Shown here: positions 21,581 to 32,632 of the stretch, piece by piece
Layout of the letters: each line of letters starts with the position of its first letter
Numbering within the stretch: position 1 is the stretch's first letter
Source: Chrysopilus asiliformis
Taxonomy: Eukaryota; Arthropoda; Insecta; Diptera; Rhagionidae
Direction: 5' to 3'
NCBI GenBank assembly: GCA_964034945.1
Contig: OZ035961.1
Coordinates: 17,313,243 to 17,377,242, forward strand
DNA: 64,000 nt
The notes under the pieces: model-generated
Seen by the model: the letters and a program-made list of their open reading frames with translations, nothing else
What the model was told of the DNA's origin: nothing
The model's database searches: none
Made by a program: the position numbers and the translations under genes

Positions 21581-24500
21581 TTAATTCAATTGAATATAAG
21601 GTTTCATGTTTGCTGGTGAACATATTCCACGGTAAGGTATTCTACTAATTTGCATACCATCTACATCACAAATTGCATAACGATCATTTGGCAATACTTC
21701 TTTTACAACATAAGGGCCTTTGAATTTTTTTAGTAATTTTTTATTAACGCCTGGTGTTGTATCAACATTTTTAATTAATATGTAATCACCTTTTTTATAT
21801 TTGTTAGGTGGTTTGTGTTTTTTGTTGTAATACATTTCACTGTATTTTTGACAATTTTTAATTGTTTGACTTGCTAGATTCCGTGTTTTATTTAAATCTC
21901 GTTCTTCAAGATTATTAATGCTTTTTTCTACAAATTCTTTTATTTTATCACAAAAATTTCCGCGTTGATTTATTCCAAAAAGTAAAATACTTGGTGTAGT
22001 ATTAATACTTCTATTAATAGTATTATTTAAAGCGAACTCAACTTTACCTATAGTTTTATCCCAATCAGCAAAATCTAATTCTGATTCTTTTGAAATCATA
22101 GGCGTAATAATTCGATTTATTCTTTCTGCCTGACCATTAGATTGCGGTGAGCCTGTGGCATTTTTTATATGAACTATGTTTTGTTCCATACAATACTCAG
22201 AGAATTCAGTAGAAGTAAAACAAGATCCTCTATCTGAAATAATTGTTTTTGGTATACTATAGTAATTAGAATAATTTTTAAGACATTGAATTACTTCTTT
22301 TGTTGAAGTCGATTTTACTGGATAAAGTTTTGAAAATTTAGTAAAACTATCTACGATCAAAAACAAGTATTTATTTCTTCTTTTGCTACTCGGAAGAGGA
22401 CCATAATGATCTATATGTATTAACTGAAAAGGCAACTCCCCCTTTGGAATATTATGTAAAATACCTTCTGGCTTTCCTGACAAAGGTGAAAAGTGAACAC
22501 ATTTCAAACAATTATTGATATATTCCTTAATTTTTGTTTTCATTTTTGGAAACCAATAAGATTCATTTATAATCCCATAACATTTATCTACACCTAAATG
22601 ACACATATTTTCATGATAAGTCTGAATAACTGAATGTTCCATTTGTTTTGGAACATAAAATAAAACCTTATCATTAATTTTTCGGTAAACTAAACCATTT
22701 ATCATTTCAAAAAATTGATCTTCTTTTTCTTCAAGTGATTTTGAAATATCTCTGATAAGTGAATCTTTTCGTTGAGCCGATGCTAGCGCGTACTCGAAAG
22801 TATCAGACTCTAAAACTAACACATTTGTACATCTACTTAATGCATCTACATGCGACATCTTTGAACCAATACGATGTTCTATTCTGTAATTGAAATTTTC
22901 CAATTCTAACGCCCATCTCGAAATTCTCGGATTTAAAAGTTTTTTATTTAATGTTAATGTCAGTGATTGACAATCAGTCACAATTTTGAATTCTAATCCT
23001 AGCAAATATATCCGAAACCTTCTTAGAGCATAAATTATTGACAGCGTCTCAAGTTCATAGCTATGAAATTTTGATTCAGATGCAGTTGTCCTTTTAGAAA
23101 AGAAAAACACTGGATGAAATTTACCATCATCTTGCTTCTGCATTAAGACTGCTCCAAAACCAGAACTACTAGCATCACAATGCAACTCTGTTTCACTTAA
23201 AGGATTGTATATTGTTAATACAGGCGCTTCTACTAATTTTGATTTTAATTTATTAAAACAATTTACTTGATCCAATCCCATTTTGAAACTATTTTCTCTT
23301 CTTAGTAAATCATATAGAGGCTTAGCAATGTTAGCAAAGTTTTGAATGAATTTTCGAAAATAAGAACATAGCCCTAAAAAACTTTGTAGCTGTTTAACAT
23401 TTTTCGGAATTTGAAATTCTTTAACTGCTCTTAACCCCTCATCATTTGGTCGAATACCCTCATAAGAAACCTTGTAACCCAAATAAACTATTTCTTCGAC
23501 AAGAAATTTGCACTTATCAGGCCTTATTTGTAAAGAATATTCATGAATTAAACTAAAAACTTCTTTTAAAATATCTAAATGTTCTTCAACAGTGTCAGTA
23601 GCAATAAGTAAATCATCCATATATACTAGAAGCTTTCCAGCACGAACTAATTTTTGAAATATTTTATTAATATAACGTTGAAAAACTGGTGGACCATTTT
23701 TTAAACCAAAAGGTAAACGTAAATATTCAAATTGCCCTAATGGTGTAACAAAGGATGTATATTTTACACTATCATCTGCAATTTTAACATGATGGAATCC
23801 ATTTTTAAGATCCAATGTTGTGAAATATTTTTTGTTTCGTAAACAATCCAAATTATCCTCAATATTAGGTAAAGGATAATTGTCTTTATGTGTTACTCTA
23901 TTTAAATTTCGAAAATCTACACATAATCTTAATTCGCCATTTTTCTTTTTAACTATTACAATTGGTGATGCATATGGAGATGAACTTTCACGAATAATTT
24001 TACGCTTTAATAAATCATCAATTATTTTTTGAAGTTCATTCTTATGAGCAAAAGGTAACCTGCGTGGAGAACTATGAAATGGTTCATTTTTTATCAAATT
24101 TATATTCATTTCTACATCGTTATCCTTGTATTCATGATTCTCAACACACATACTTTTTTTAATTATTTGAGTAATCGACTGTTTAATACAAAAATTTAAA
24201 TTTTCATTTATATCTAAATTCAATTCTGGTTCATTAACAAGCAAAATATTATTTAACCAGTTCGATTCATTACCTTCTTCATTTTCATTGACATACATAG
24301 CATTTTTACATAATGACTCACAACAGAAAAGTTTTAAATTTACTAATTTTAGAAAATCTCTACCTAATAACATTGTAAAATTCCTTATACTACTTTCTTT
24401 AACAACATATAATTCTAAACAAATATTTTTTGATTCAAACAAAAATTGGCATATTACAGTACCTTCGATGAACAATTGACTGCCATTTATACCAGAATAA

Positions 24501-25870
24501 TTTAATGTTGAAGTTAAAGGTGTAATTAAATTTTCAGGTATATGATTCTTCAAAACAAAACTTATAGCGCTGCCAGTGTCCAAAAGTGTGAGAAACTTCG
24601 ATGCAAAACTGCCAATCTTATCGTCTTTCCCTTTATAAAATTTACAATTTAGTGACAAATCAAACTCACTATTTATTTGATCGCACCGGTTATCTTCACT
24701 TATATCTTCAGAATCATCAGCTCCATGTTCTTCATCGTCGTTGTTTCCTTGAAGCATCATAACCCTTGACGGATTTCTTGGAAGATTTTGTTGCGGATTT
24801 GGTTGACAATTATTTGCCAAATGTCCATCTTTTCCACATTTGAAACACCGAACTTTCTGGCGATTTGGACAATTAGAGCTCAAGTGTCCAAGATTATTGC
24901 AATTAAAACACTTGGTGTTTGCAAGAATTCGGTTGTTTGATGTCTGTCCTGGATAAGAGCGTTTTTCAAAAGGAATTCTTGAACTATTTTTCATACGTTC
25001 ATATTTTTTTAGCTCCACCTTCAATTGACTAATATTGTTAGCACCATACAAAAGCATTTTATTGGTTGCAGAATCTGGTATGCCATTGATGACGTATTGA
25101 ACAATATCCACTTCTTCAATGTTTGATAGAAAAGCGATTTCTTGCATGGCAAGGAGATACTGTTGTAAATTTTCAGTGATCTGTTGTTTCCGATTTCTCA
25201 ATTTATTATGAATATCACCACATGTGACAGATTTGCTAAATTCTTCCAGTAAGATTAACCTTAATTCTGGCCAAGTTCTTACATTGACCGTTCTTAAAAA
25301 TAATTTAGCGGTTCCAACCAATAACCTTTTTGCACATACTAGACTCATACGTGAGTCCCATTTAAAAATTTCAGCTAATTCTTCGAAATCTTGAACCCAG
25401 TTTTCAACTCTGTAATTATCATCACCACTAAATTTAGGAATGGATTCTTCGATATCCTTAAAATGAAGTGGCATCGATTTTTCAGAAAAACCAGATACAG
25501 ATAATGCCGTTAACTCCTGTAGCTGTTTTTGCAGTTCCAAAATTTGTTTCTGTTTTTCTACCTGTTCTCGCAATTTTTCTATTTGATTGTCTAAATTTAT
25601 ACCTGTATCAATTATGTCGTCTTGAATTCTTTCAAAATTTTCTTCATCCAAACGTGTTTCATTAATATTTGAATTTTCTTCGTCGCACAAATTTTCCAAA
25701 AGCTGACTAGTAGATAAATTCTTCCAAGCAATTTCCAAACGTAATTTCAAAGCTGCTTTTTTACCGACTTTTGATATTCCAAGCTTTTCCAATTTTTCTT
25801 TCAGTTCATCGATCTTGGCCGTCTCCAAGAACTCCTTTGCTCGTGATTGCACGTCTGCATTGTTTTCCAT
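21581..25870 (-). CDS. Gag-Pol polyprotein of the LTR retrotransposon
   Basis: One frame of 1429 residues from the ATG at 25870 (MENNADVQS). In-frame sequence extends 26 codons upstream to another ATG, but that hydrophobic lead is unlike a Gag start. Residues about 1-50 look SAP-like (DELKEKLEKLGISKVGKKAA), then a coiled coil and a retrotransposon Gag region. Two CCHC zinc knuckles span 321-355. The aspartic protease DTG starts at 431. Reverse transcriptase has YMDD at 750-753. RNase H has a catalytic Asp at about 899 (HCDASSSGF). The integrase has an HHCC zinc finger (about 1085-1125), catalytic D1154, D1213 and E1249 (35 residues apart), and a GPY/F module near the end (FKGPYVV). No frameshift or stop, so it is potentially active. 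Gag and Pol in one frame imply separation by proteolysis. Confidence 0.96.
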   Translation of the reverse strand: MENNADVQSRAKEFLETAKIDELKEKLEKLGISKVGKKAALKLRLEIAWKNLSTSQLLENLCDEENSNINETRLDEENFERIQDDIIDTGINLDNQIEKLREQVEKQKQILELQKQLQELTALSVSGFSEKSMPLHFKDIEESIPKFSGDDNYRVENWVQDFEELAEIFKWDSRMSLVCAKRLLVGTAKLFLRTVNVRTWPELRLILLEEFSKSVTCGDIHNKLRNRKQQITENLQQYLLAMQEIAFLSNIEEVDIVQYVINGIPDSATNKMLLYGANNISQLKVELKKYERMKNSSRIPFEKRSYPGQTSNNRILANTKCFNCNNLGHLSSNCPNRQKVRCFKCGKDGHLANNCQPNPQQNLPRNPSRVMMLQGNNDDEEHGADDSEDISEDNRCDQINSEFDLSLNCKFYKGKDDKIGSFASKFLTLLDTGSAISFVLKNHIPENLITPLTSTLNYSGINGSQLFIEGTVICQFLFESKNICLELYVVKESSIRNFTMLLGRDFLKLVNLKLFCCESLCKNAMYVNENEEGNESNWLNNILLVNEPELNLDINENLNFCIKQSITQIIKKSMCVENHEYKDNDVEMNINLIKNEPFHSSPRRLPFAHKNELQKIIDDLLKRKIIRESSSPYASPIVIVKKKNGELRLCVDFRNLNRVTHKDNYPLPNIEDNLDCLRNKKYFTTLDLKNGFHHVKIADDSVKYTSFVTPLGQFEYLRLPFGLKNGPPVFQRYINKIFQKLVRAGKLLVYMDDLLIATDTVEEHLDILKEVFSLIHEYSLQIRPDKCKFLVEEIVYLGYKVSYEGIRPNDEGLRAVKEFQIPKNVKQLQSFLGLCSYFRKFIQNFANIAKPLYDLLRRENSFKMGLDQVNCFNKLKSKLVEAPVLTIYNPLSETELHCDASSSGFGAVLMQKQDDGKFHPVFFFSKRTTASESKFHSYELETLSIIYALRRFRIYLLGLEFKIVTDCQSLTLTLNKKLLNPRISRWALELENFNYRIEHRIGSKMSHVDALSRCTNVLVLESDTFEYALASAQRKDSLIRDISKSLEEKEDQFFEMINGLVYRKINDKVLFYVPKQMEHSVIQTYHENMCHLGVDKCYGIINESYWFPKMKTKIKEYINNCLKCVHFSPLSGKPEGILHNIPKGELPFQLIHIDHYGPLPSSKRRNKYLFLIVDSFTKFSKLYPVKSTSTKEVIQCLKNYSNYYSIPKTIISDRGSCFTSTEFSEYCMEQNIVHIKNATGSPQSNGQAERINRIITPMISKESELDFADWDKTIGKVEFALNNTINRSINTTPSILLFGINQRGNFCDKIKEFVEKSINNLEERDLNKTRNLASQTIKNCQKYSEMYYNKKHKPPNKYKKGDYILIKNVDTTPGVNKKLLKKFKGPYVVKEVLPNDRYAICDVDGMQISRIPYRGICSPANMKPYIQLN

Positions 25871-25970
25871 TTCATATAAATGAAAAACTTCACACCACAG
25901 GACAAAATGAGAGAAAAATTCACGGAAAAAAATACACAGGAAATACACAGTCGCGACTTTATTTTAACGT

Positions 25971-25984
25971 AATCCCACTTCTGA
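25971..25984 (-). other. Primer-binding site, tRNA-Leu type, offset from the CCA end
   Basis: On the minus strand, TCAGAAGTGGGATT starts 2 nt inside the 5' LTR. It is complementary to the 3' acceptor/T-arm of a tRNA-Leu(CAA)-like tRNA (AATCCCACTTCTGA), but lacks the TGGTG that would pair with the last five tRNA bases. Confidence 0.7.
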
Positions 25985-25986
25985 TT

Positions 25987-26202
25987 TGTAGGATGGCTAT
26001 TAAATATTAAATCAAACAAAGTTATTTCAACACGAAATATTTATTTGAACTTAACCGTTTTGCAAAATATTTAAAACTGACAAAAATGGAAAATAATGTA
26101 ACATAATGATTTTGAAATACTACTATGCTCAACGAATATTTATGTTTTTAAGTAACAAGTAACTAATAACAAGTAACTAATAACAAGTATACAATTCTTA
26201 CA
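25987..26202 (-). repeat. 5' LTR
   Basis: 216 bp. Read on the minus strand it begins TGTAAGAATTGTATACTTG and ends CATCCTACA. It contains the uninterrupted TTTTTAAGTAAC site that is occupied in the other LTR. Confidence 0.95.
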
Positions 26203-26206
26203 AAAT

Positions 26207-29030
26207 ATGAGTCTATATTACACGAATATTGAATATTATAAATGGTGCAATGGCCTTTTCTTGAAACTATTGGAAATTATAGTCTGTTTTGAATAATTCA
26301 GCACCAACCCAATTAGTCAAAAATTTTTCCCCCCCCCCAAAATGTTTTGATTGCACATAAAATCACTTTGTGAAATCAAATTAGCTTATCGTTTTCGATT
26401 TAACTTATTGTTTTCCATTTAATTTTTATGAAGAAATTACTTATGTAAGTCGATTTGTTACAAAACAATATATAAAAAAAATATGAATTAAATATTTTGT
26501 CAGATGACCAAAAATAATTACCACGATAACCTTGTTTGATGGCATTACTGCATACTGTGGTCTAACTACATACTTGTATATTAGAAGCAATACCAATAAT
26601 ATGATCATGCTATCACGTTAAAAATATATTAACAATAGTAATCAATGGTCATGTATCGAGAATCACATAAAAGAAAGTCGGTTCGATGACAACGATATCC
26701 GAAATGAATCAAATCGAACCTTTTAGTGGACACTCGAATATTATTATGGTTAATCGACCCGAAGGCCCCGAATTGAGTGGAATTGACAAATTACCAGGCG
26801 TATACATATTGCTTATTTTTATGTTTATGCTTAGGCGATTTTATCCCCGTCGTCGTTCCATTGCCCTTCAATTAAACTCAATCGATTAGTAATCTATTAC
26901 CTTGCGAGTAGTCTAAAAAAAATCGGATGGCCGAAAATTTAAGACTGGCAATAAAAGACAACATACTTCTCAATATCGATAGACAGAAATTTAAGTCATA
27001 TTTTCTTAGGTTTTCCTATCAAAATATTGTGACACCCCTACCGTATCGCTCTGTCAAAATTTTTAAGCATTTTCATTGCGAGCGATTAAATGAAGTGGCT
27101 CTATAGCGGCTTTTCTTGCGTGTTTTTATGCTCCCACCTGGCTCGATTAGTATTGTTGTTGCTGTTGTACTTGTTATTTTCTAATGTTGTGAATAAACGT
27201 TACGCAATGGTTTGTTTACGTTATAAATTTTTCCTCAAGACAGGTTTTCGTGAGCGAGCACAAAAACTAATTCTTTATTTATTCATAGCATTTTTTTTTG
27301 TTTCCATACTTTGACTCTTTAAAAAAAAAAAACAAAAAAAAAGTGTTGAATTCTTCCACTTTATTTTATTTTGAATCATCGTCAAAATAATGTTGTATTT
27401 TGTTCAAAAATTTTATGTTTACGCCACGAAGGTAATCCATAGCCGGCAATGACAATGATTATGGTTGTTAATGCGGCACACGAACCGAGGAAAAGACTTA
27501 AATGAATGATTTTTTTGTCAATTGAAAGAAGTTTGAGGTGAATAACGAAAAATTTGAAAAGAAATCTTTAACAAAACTTCTGTTAAGAATGGAACCAGAG
27601 TAATATTTTCTTTTTGAGTAATTTTGTTGATTTTGGATGGTTATTGTTTAGGAATTTTCCAATTATATTTGAAGAAAAACTTAAATACTTTTTGCATTTT
27701 TTGCACCAACATTAAGATATGCTAAAAATATAATTAACGACAGTATCAATTAGTCAGGGCTGCACAATTCGGCTTGAATGCCGGCTTTAAATGGTTTAAA
27801 ATAAAAAAAACTTCAAATTTCCAAGAAACGATTATGCAATTAGTTATTTTCAGCACGCTTTTTTCGACATTTCAATATGATTTCATTGAAATGTGTAATG
27901 CAATGAAATTTGTTTGAAATAACTTTACTCCAAATATTTCAAATAAATTTTCATCAAACCTCGTCTCGATTAAACATAAATTGGGATTTTTTGAATGACC
28001 TGCCATTAAAATGTCCTGTGGAGACAGCATTTGACAATTTTTTTTTATATATTGGGCAAAAATGCTCGAAAAAAAAAATATTTGCAAGTGTCATTTTGAT
28101 GACATGCCGTGAGAAAAATCGCAATTTATGTCTGATCAAGACCCAGAATTACATAAAAAATGAAAATTAAACCATGATTAATTTTAAACTTCAGATAAAT
28201 GAAAATTCGAAACGAATAAAAATTTGAGGCAATGTTTTAAAAGATCGATCTTTGGGGTCCTTCGAATATTACTCTTCTAGTACTTTTATTGTATGGCGGC
28301 CTCTAAATCGGGTACGGTTTTAGCGGCAGATACGTGGCATACATTAAAAGGCGTCTATTTCATACGCAGGGCCAATTGCCGGGCATTTCATATTCCAGCA
28401 TGGCACAGAATAATTTGATTTTACAGCCCAATATAAATATTATCAAGGCCCTGTTATACCAATCACTGAAAAATTAAAAAAAAAAGTCTAAAGCTTACTT
28501 ACTATGACGATCCTCAATATTTAAAAGGAAAATATCATTTAAAAAATAACTAGCAACATATGAAATGCAGGGCAAATAAATAAAAGCTATTTTACGACAT
28601 TTCAAAAACTATTAATTTTAAAAACAGCAGGGCAACGAGTTTCTTATTTTCTCATCAAAACCCACTGTTTTTCATTGACCTGCAAGCAGCATGGCAAAAC
28701 TTGCCCTGCGTATGAAATAGACGTAATTAAAAGTGCTAGTGGGGTGGTGGATAACATAATTCAATTTACAAAAAAAAAAAACGCCCAGCCTTTCACCCAG
28801 GACTGTGAATCGCCAGAATTCGGTGAGTGTGTGAAAAAATGACTACACGTTGATTTTAATTTTCATAGTAGCTGCAAAAATCATTTATCTTTTCTTTTTT
28901 TCAAAATGAATTACTATTTTCGCGATTCAGATTTCTTTTCTGAGTCAGATATTAGAAAAATCTCTCCAATTTTGCCGATAAAAACACGTAAGTAAAAGCC
29001 ATATAAAAAACGCGAAAGATTCATTAATTA
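26207..29030. other. Intergenic, with one TIR element at 28.4 kb
   Basis: AT-rich sequence. Short open frames have no recognisable domains or splice structure. Apart from the element at 28351-28725, I see no gene. Confidence 0.6.
28351..28725. mobile_element. Non-autonomous TIR element with 8-bp target duplication
   Basis: Ends share CGTCTATTTCATACGCAGGGC in inverted orientation. ATTAAAAG stands exactly on both sides (28343-28350, 28726-28733). An 8-bp duplication fits hAT or P superfamilies, but the terminal bases do not settle which. Interior about 330 bp, non-coding. Confidence 0.82.
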
Positions 29031-29031
29031 T

Positions 29032-29605
29032 AGGGTGACCATTTTGGGTAAATTCGTGACAAGATGGCGGTGGGGGTGGGGGTGCAAGGGTACGTGAAAC
29101 GGAACATCAACGAAACCACAAATTTTATATAAAAAAATAAAACTTGATTTGGACGCAAAATACGAAAAATGCAAAAAATACGAAAAATACGAAAAATACG
29201 AAAAATACAAAAAATACGAAAAATACGAAAAATACAAAAAATACGAAAAATACGGAAAAAAGAAATGTGGCTTTTTAGAGCAGAATACAGCCCGAGTAAA
29301 AATTACCAAATTTTTAGCGCTTTTTACGATCCATCGCAACGAAAATTATATAAATACCAATAAAAGCAGATACGCCGCAGGCAAAATCTTTCGAGGTAGA
29401 CACGTCGTTTGTAGAAAATTGTTGAAAAAATCCACCGCTGGCGAAATCATATAATTTACAGCAACCCTCAATTGAAGTAGAGTGTTTTTTTTTTCATATT
29501 TGTTTGATAAATTATAACACAAGATTGAAAAATTCATGGACAACAGTTTAGTTCCCGGAGCGCCGGACAAATATACCTGAATCCGAGACTATCCCGACTA
29601 TTCCT
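29032..29605 (+). mobile_element. GTGACC-family repeat, copy at 29 kb
   Basis: Begins TAGGGTGACCATTTTGGGT, then GACAAGATGGCGGTGGGGG and AACATCAACGAAACC. It ends with TTTAGTTCCCGGAGCGCCGGAC and a decayed terminus. The same order of landmarks occurs at 56153-57335. Confidence 0.6.
29158..29262. repeat. Nine-bp tandem array AAAATACGA
   Basis: About 11 units of AAAATACGA, some with AAAATACAA, inside the GTGACC-family repeat. Its 9-bp period leaves long frames open (KYEKYEKYK; YFSYFLYF on the other strand), which are not genes. Confidence 0.85.
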
Positions 29606-31876
29606 TTCTAACTAGAGCTTTTTACAAACTTTCTACGAAACTTATACATTCAAAACCAAATTTTTCCAGTCGCTTTGCCAAAGCAAACTTCCAAAAATAT
29701 CCACATTACAAATATTTCACCCTTGAAAAACTTTTTATCTTCACCGCTTCTATAAAACACATTTGGAAGAAAAACATATTCTGAGTGTTCCAAAAAAATT
29801 CATTTAAAACTTCTTATCAACAAATTTTATTTGATTTGCGGTTAATCCAACAACGAAGTGAAAACGTGATACGTCTTTTTTCTAATAGCATAATGTGCTG
29901 GTTATGCTCTGATGGACGCTAAACACAGAAATTGTCAGAATTTTCGGCTTTTTGGGTCAATTTCGGGGGAATAGAAGAATTGATTTATGAACTAAATTAT
30001 TTTAATTATCATCATTTGTTGATTCTTGTGTGTGTGTAGATTATTTAAATAATATACATCAAAAAGGGAAATGAAATTGCCGATGAAACCAAACTTAGTT
30101 ATCGGTTAAAAATTAAGCTAATTTGAAATAGACCACAGAATTTGGTTTAATATTTTGATAACTACAAATATATGTGTATTAGCGTATTGAAAGAAATGCA
30201 CACAAATTTTTATTGAATAGCAAGAAACGATTTTTGGGAATTTTCCAAAATCGTTTTTGACAAAAATTCTGATCCAGATTTTTTTTTATCAACGTAAGTC
30301 AAGCAAATAAAATAATAAACAATTTTTCCATGCTATCAGTTAATGGCAATAATTCGTAATGCAAATAATACAATAAAATCCACTTAATAAGATTAAAACA
30401 CCAGCGTTTAAATCTGTTCTGCTTAGTACCCAAAAGGCTGCATAAATATTTATTTTATGAAATGCAAGTTTAGAAATTCAACACGAAGCTGATTTTCATT
30501 GTTTTTACGAACTAATTTAGATACACGAGCATTTGTATTTGATCCCTGAAAAATATCTATCAATAAACTAATTGATTGAACGAATTGATTGAAATGATAA
30601 AAGATCTAAAGTTGAAGAAAAAATAAACATAAAATGATACGTCAGTCAAATTTATTTAAATTTGTTGTATTGGAATATTTTTTATCATAAATAGCTCGTC
30701 GGTAGCAGTGCTACAATTTAGTTAAATTTTTCTCAATGAAAATTGAAACAAAGTCGCTGCGCTGCGATAAAAATATCACTTAGTTTCCATAAGCAGCAGC
30801 ACGTGAAAAGTTTTCGGTCCAATATTAATGTGCCATGAGCATCTAAAATTTTCTAAACTTTATGCAACCAAACGGGAGTGGCACACAAAAAAAAAGAAAA
30901 AAAAAAAACAAGAAAATAATTTCCGCGAAGATCTCATTTTTTGACGAAAATAATTTTTCCGGCAGCTATGTCGCATTTTTGTCTATATTTTTTTTTTGGT
31001 TAAAGTCATAGGAGATAATTTGAAACAAAAAAGATTCTATAAGTATAAACACATTTCAAAGTTCTGATAATATTGGTTTCTGAATTAACCGTATTTAAAA
31101 AAAAATTGTCTTTGATAGAAAACTTAAAATTCATCAATTGAATAAATACGCCGTTAAAAGATCACTGCATTTGATTGCGAAATATGAATTCTGATTCGTG
31201 GAATCGAAGACAATAAATTCAATTAAGTCATTAACCTACGCGGCCTTAACCCAGATACATGTAAAATGGCACACAGCACAATATATTAGTTCATGCCTTC
31301 ATTGAAAAGTTAAAAATGGCGATTCGGAGTAATCGTTTATGGCATGGCAATGGAATCCCATTTGAAATTTGGACCTCTTCTTGAAAAATTGGTTTGAGAG
31401 CTGTCTTAGGACTTTGTTGTGTAAGACATGGAAATGATTTTTGGTTTTGGAACAGTAGAACCTCTTTACGCCACAAAGTACAAGTTTTTTATATTTTCTA
31501 ATTTCTTTATGTAGGGAAATCTTAGGGTGGGTAAAACGTTCCGGGCCTAGCAAGAATATCAGACAGTTTTTGATAAAATTTTCATGTAGTCTATAAAATT
31601 CGGCACCGTTTTAGGGGCGGGAAGGCCTGCGGTTTTGTGACTGCCATTTTTGTTTCAAATACATACTTGTATAATAAGGGTATTCATGGAATCTCAAAAA
31701 CCCCTCGTAAACAGAGTAAACCAAGTAAGTTTACTATATCGTACATGAACTGTCAAAATTTCTATGGCACATAGTTTTTTGTGTAACTTACGCAAACGTT
31801 AAATACGGAAATTTCAAGAAATTGTGAAATTTAACTGCAACAAAAATAATTTTTTTAAATTAATTTTAATTTTTCA
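29606..31876. other. Intergenic, nothing recognised
   Basis: AT-rich. Short frames only; no repeat family or exon that I can support. Confidence 0.6.
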
Positions 31877-32632
31877 TTGGGCGCGTTCAGAGAACTCTCT
31901 GGAGCGGCTCAGTAGTTGTTAAAAAAGCGCTCGGCCGAGCCGCTCAGCATACACTAACTGTCAAAGTGGGTGCATTCAGCGACCCGAGCCGCTCTGGAGC
32001 GGCTCAGTATGTGTCAAAAAACCGCTCATCTGAGCCGCGCACATAAAACTGTCAAAATATTCGGGGTTATAGTTGAAGGTGGACCGAGATATAATTATTT
32101 CCACAATATTCGGTATTTGCGCAACAGATATGTTAAATTAGTAGCCCATCGAAATGTGGGTTGACGAATGTAATACTCCTTTTGAAGTAATCTCAATTCA
32201 AAATTCGAAGCCCGAAAGAAACCGGGATTGTTTTGAGGTGACTATACCCGAGAACACCTTCGAACTCTTTCGCCAACACTTTCCGCAACGCCGACTTTCC
32301 GTATTATAAATAACACAATTTATTTCCGTCGTCATTTTTACACATGAATTGTGGTTATGGAATTCTTCATTTGACATTTGCTCAGCTACTGAGCGGAGTT
32401 CTTTTACGCTCAGAAAAAATGTGAGTTGCTCAGTTGAGCCGCTCTGTAGCGATTGCGTTCAGTAACTGAGCTAGTGAGCGGCTCAAAAAACTTCTGAGGG
32501 TCTCAAAAATCTTCTGAGCGGCTCAAAAAACTTCTGAGCGGCTCAAACAACTTCTGAGCGGCTCAAAAAACTTCTGAGCGGCTCAAAAAACTTCTTAGCG
32601 GCTCAGTTCACTGTGCGCGCCCATTGATTTCT
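31877..32632. mobile_element. TIR element rich in GAGCGGCTCA, with minisatellite
   Basis: Outer ends CATTGGGCGCGTTCAGAGAAC and, inverted, CAATGGGCGCGCACAGTGAAC. A second similar end (GGGTGCATTCAGCGACCCGAG) lies inside at about 31967. GAGCCGCTC/GAGCGGCTC occurs many times in both orientations, as expected of subterminal transposase-binding repeats. Superfamily not assigned. Confidence 0.65.
32488..32615. repeat. Twenty-bp minisatellite, about six units
   Basis: Unit GAGCGGCTCAAAAAACTTCT with few substitutions, within the right end of the element at 31877-32632. Confidence 0.9.

Larger units (their letters stand above)
20975..26202 (-). mobile_element. Complete Ty3/gypsy-type LTR retrotransposon
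   Basis: Ends are TG and CA. LTRs are 25987-26202 (5', 216 bp) and 20975-21428 (3', the same 216 bp plus a 238-bp insertion including its TTAA duplication). Flanking AAAT (20971-20974 and 26203-26206) is a 4-bp target duplication. Between the LTRs are a tRNA-Leu-like primer site, one Gag-Pol frame without stops, and no envelope gene. The RT-RNase H-integrase order, D,D35E and GPY/F module place it in Ty3/gypsy; the single frame and tRNA-Leu site suggest an mdg3/Blastopia-like lineage, which is inference. LTR identity implies recent insertion. Confidence 0.96.

Noticed and set aside
26925..26934. GGATGGCCGA, a 10-nt echo of the tRNA-Leu 5' end outside the retrotransposon
   Set aside because: Ten bases in 64 kb on two strands can occur by chance about one time in ten; no neighbouring tRNA sequence supports it.
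29028..29454. Frames rich in KYEKYEK or YFSYFLY
   Set aside because: Product of a 9-bp tandem array, open on both strands; not a protein gene.
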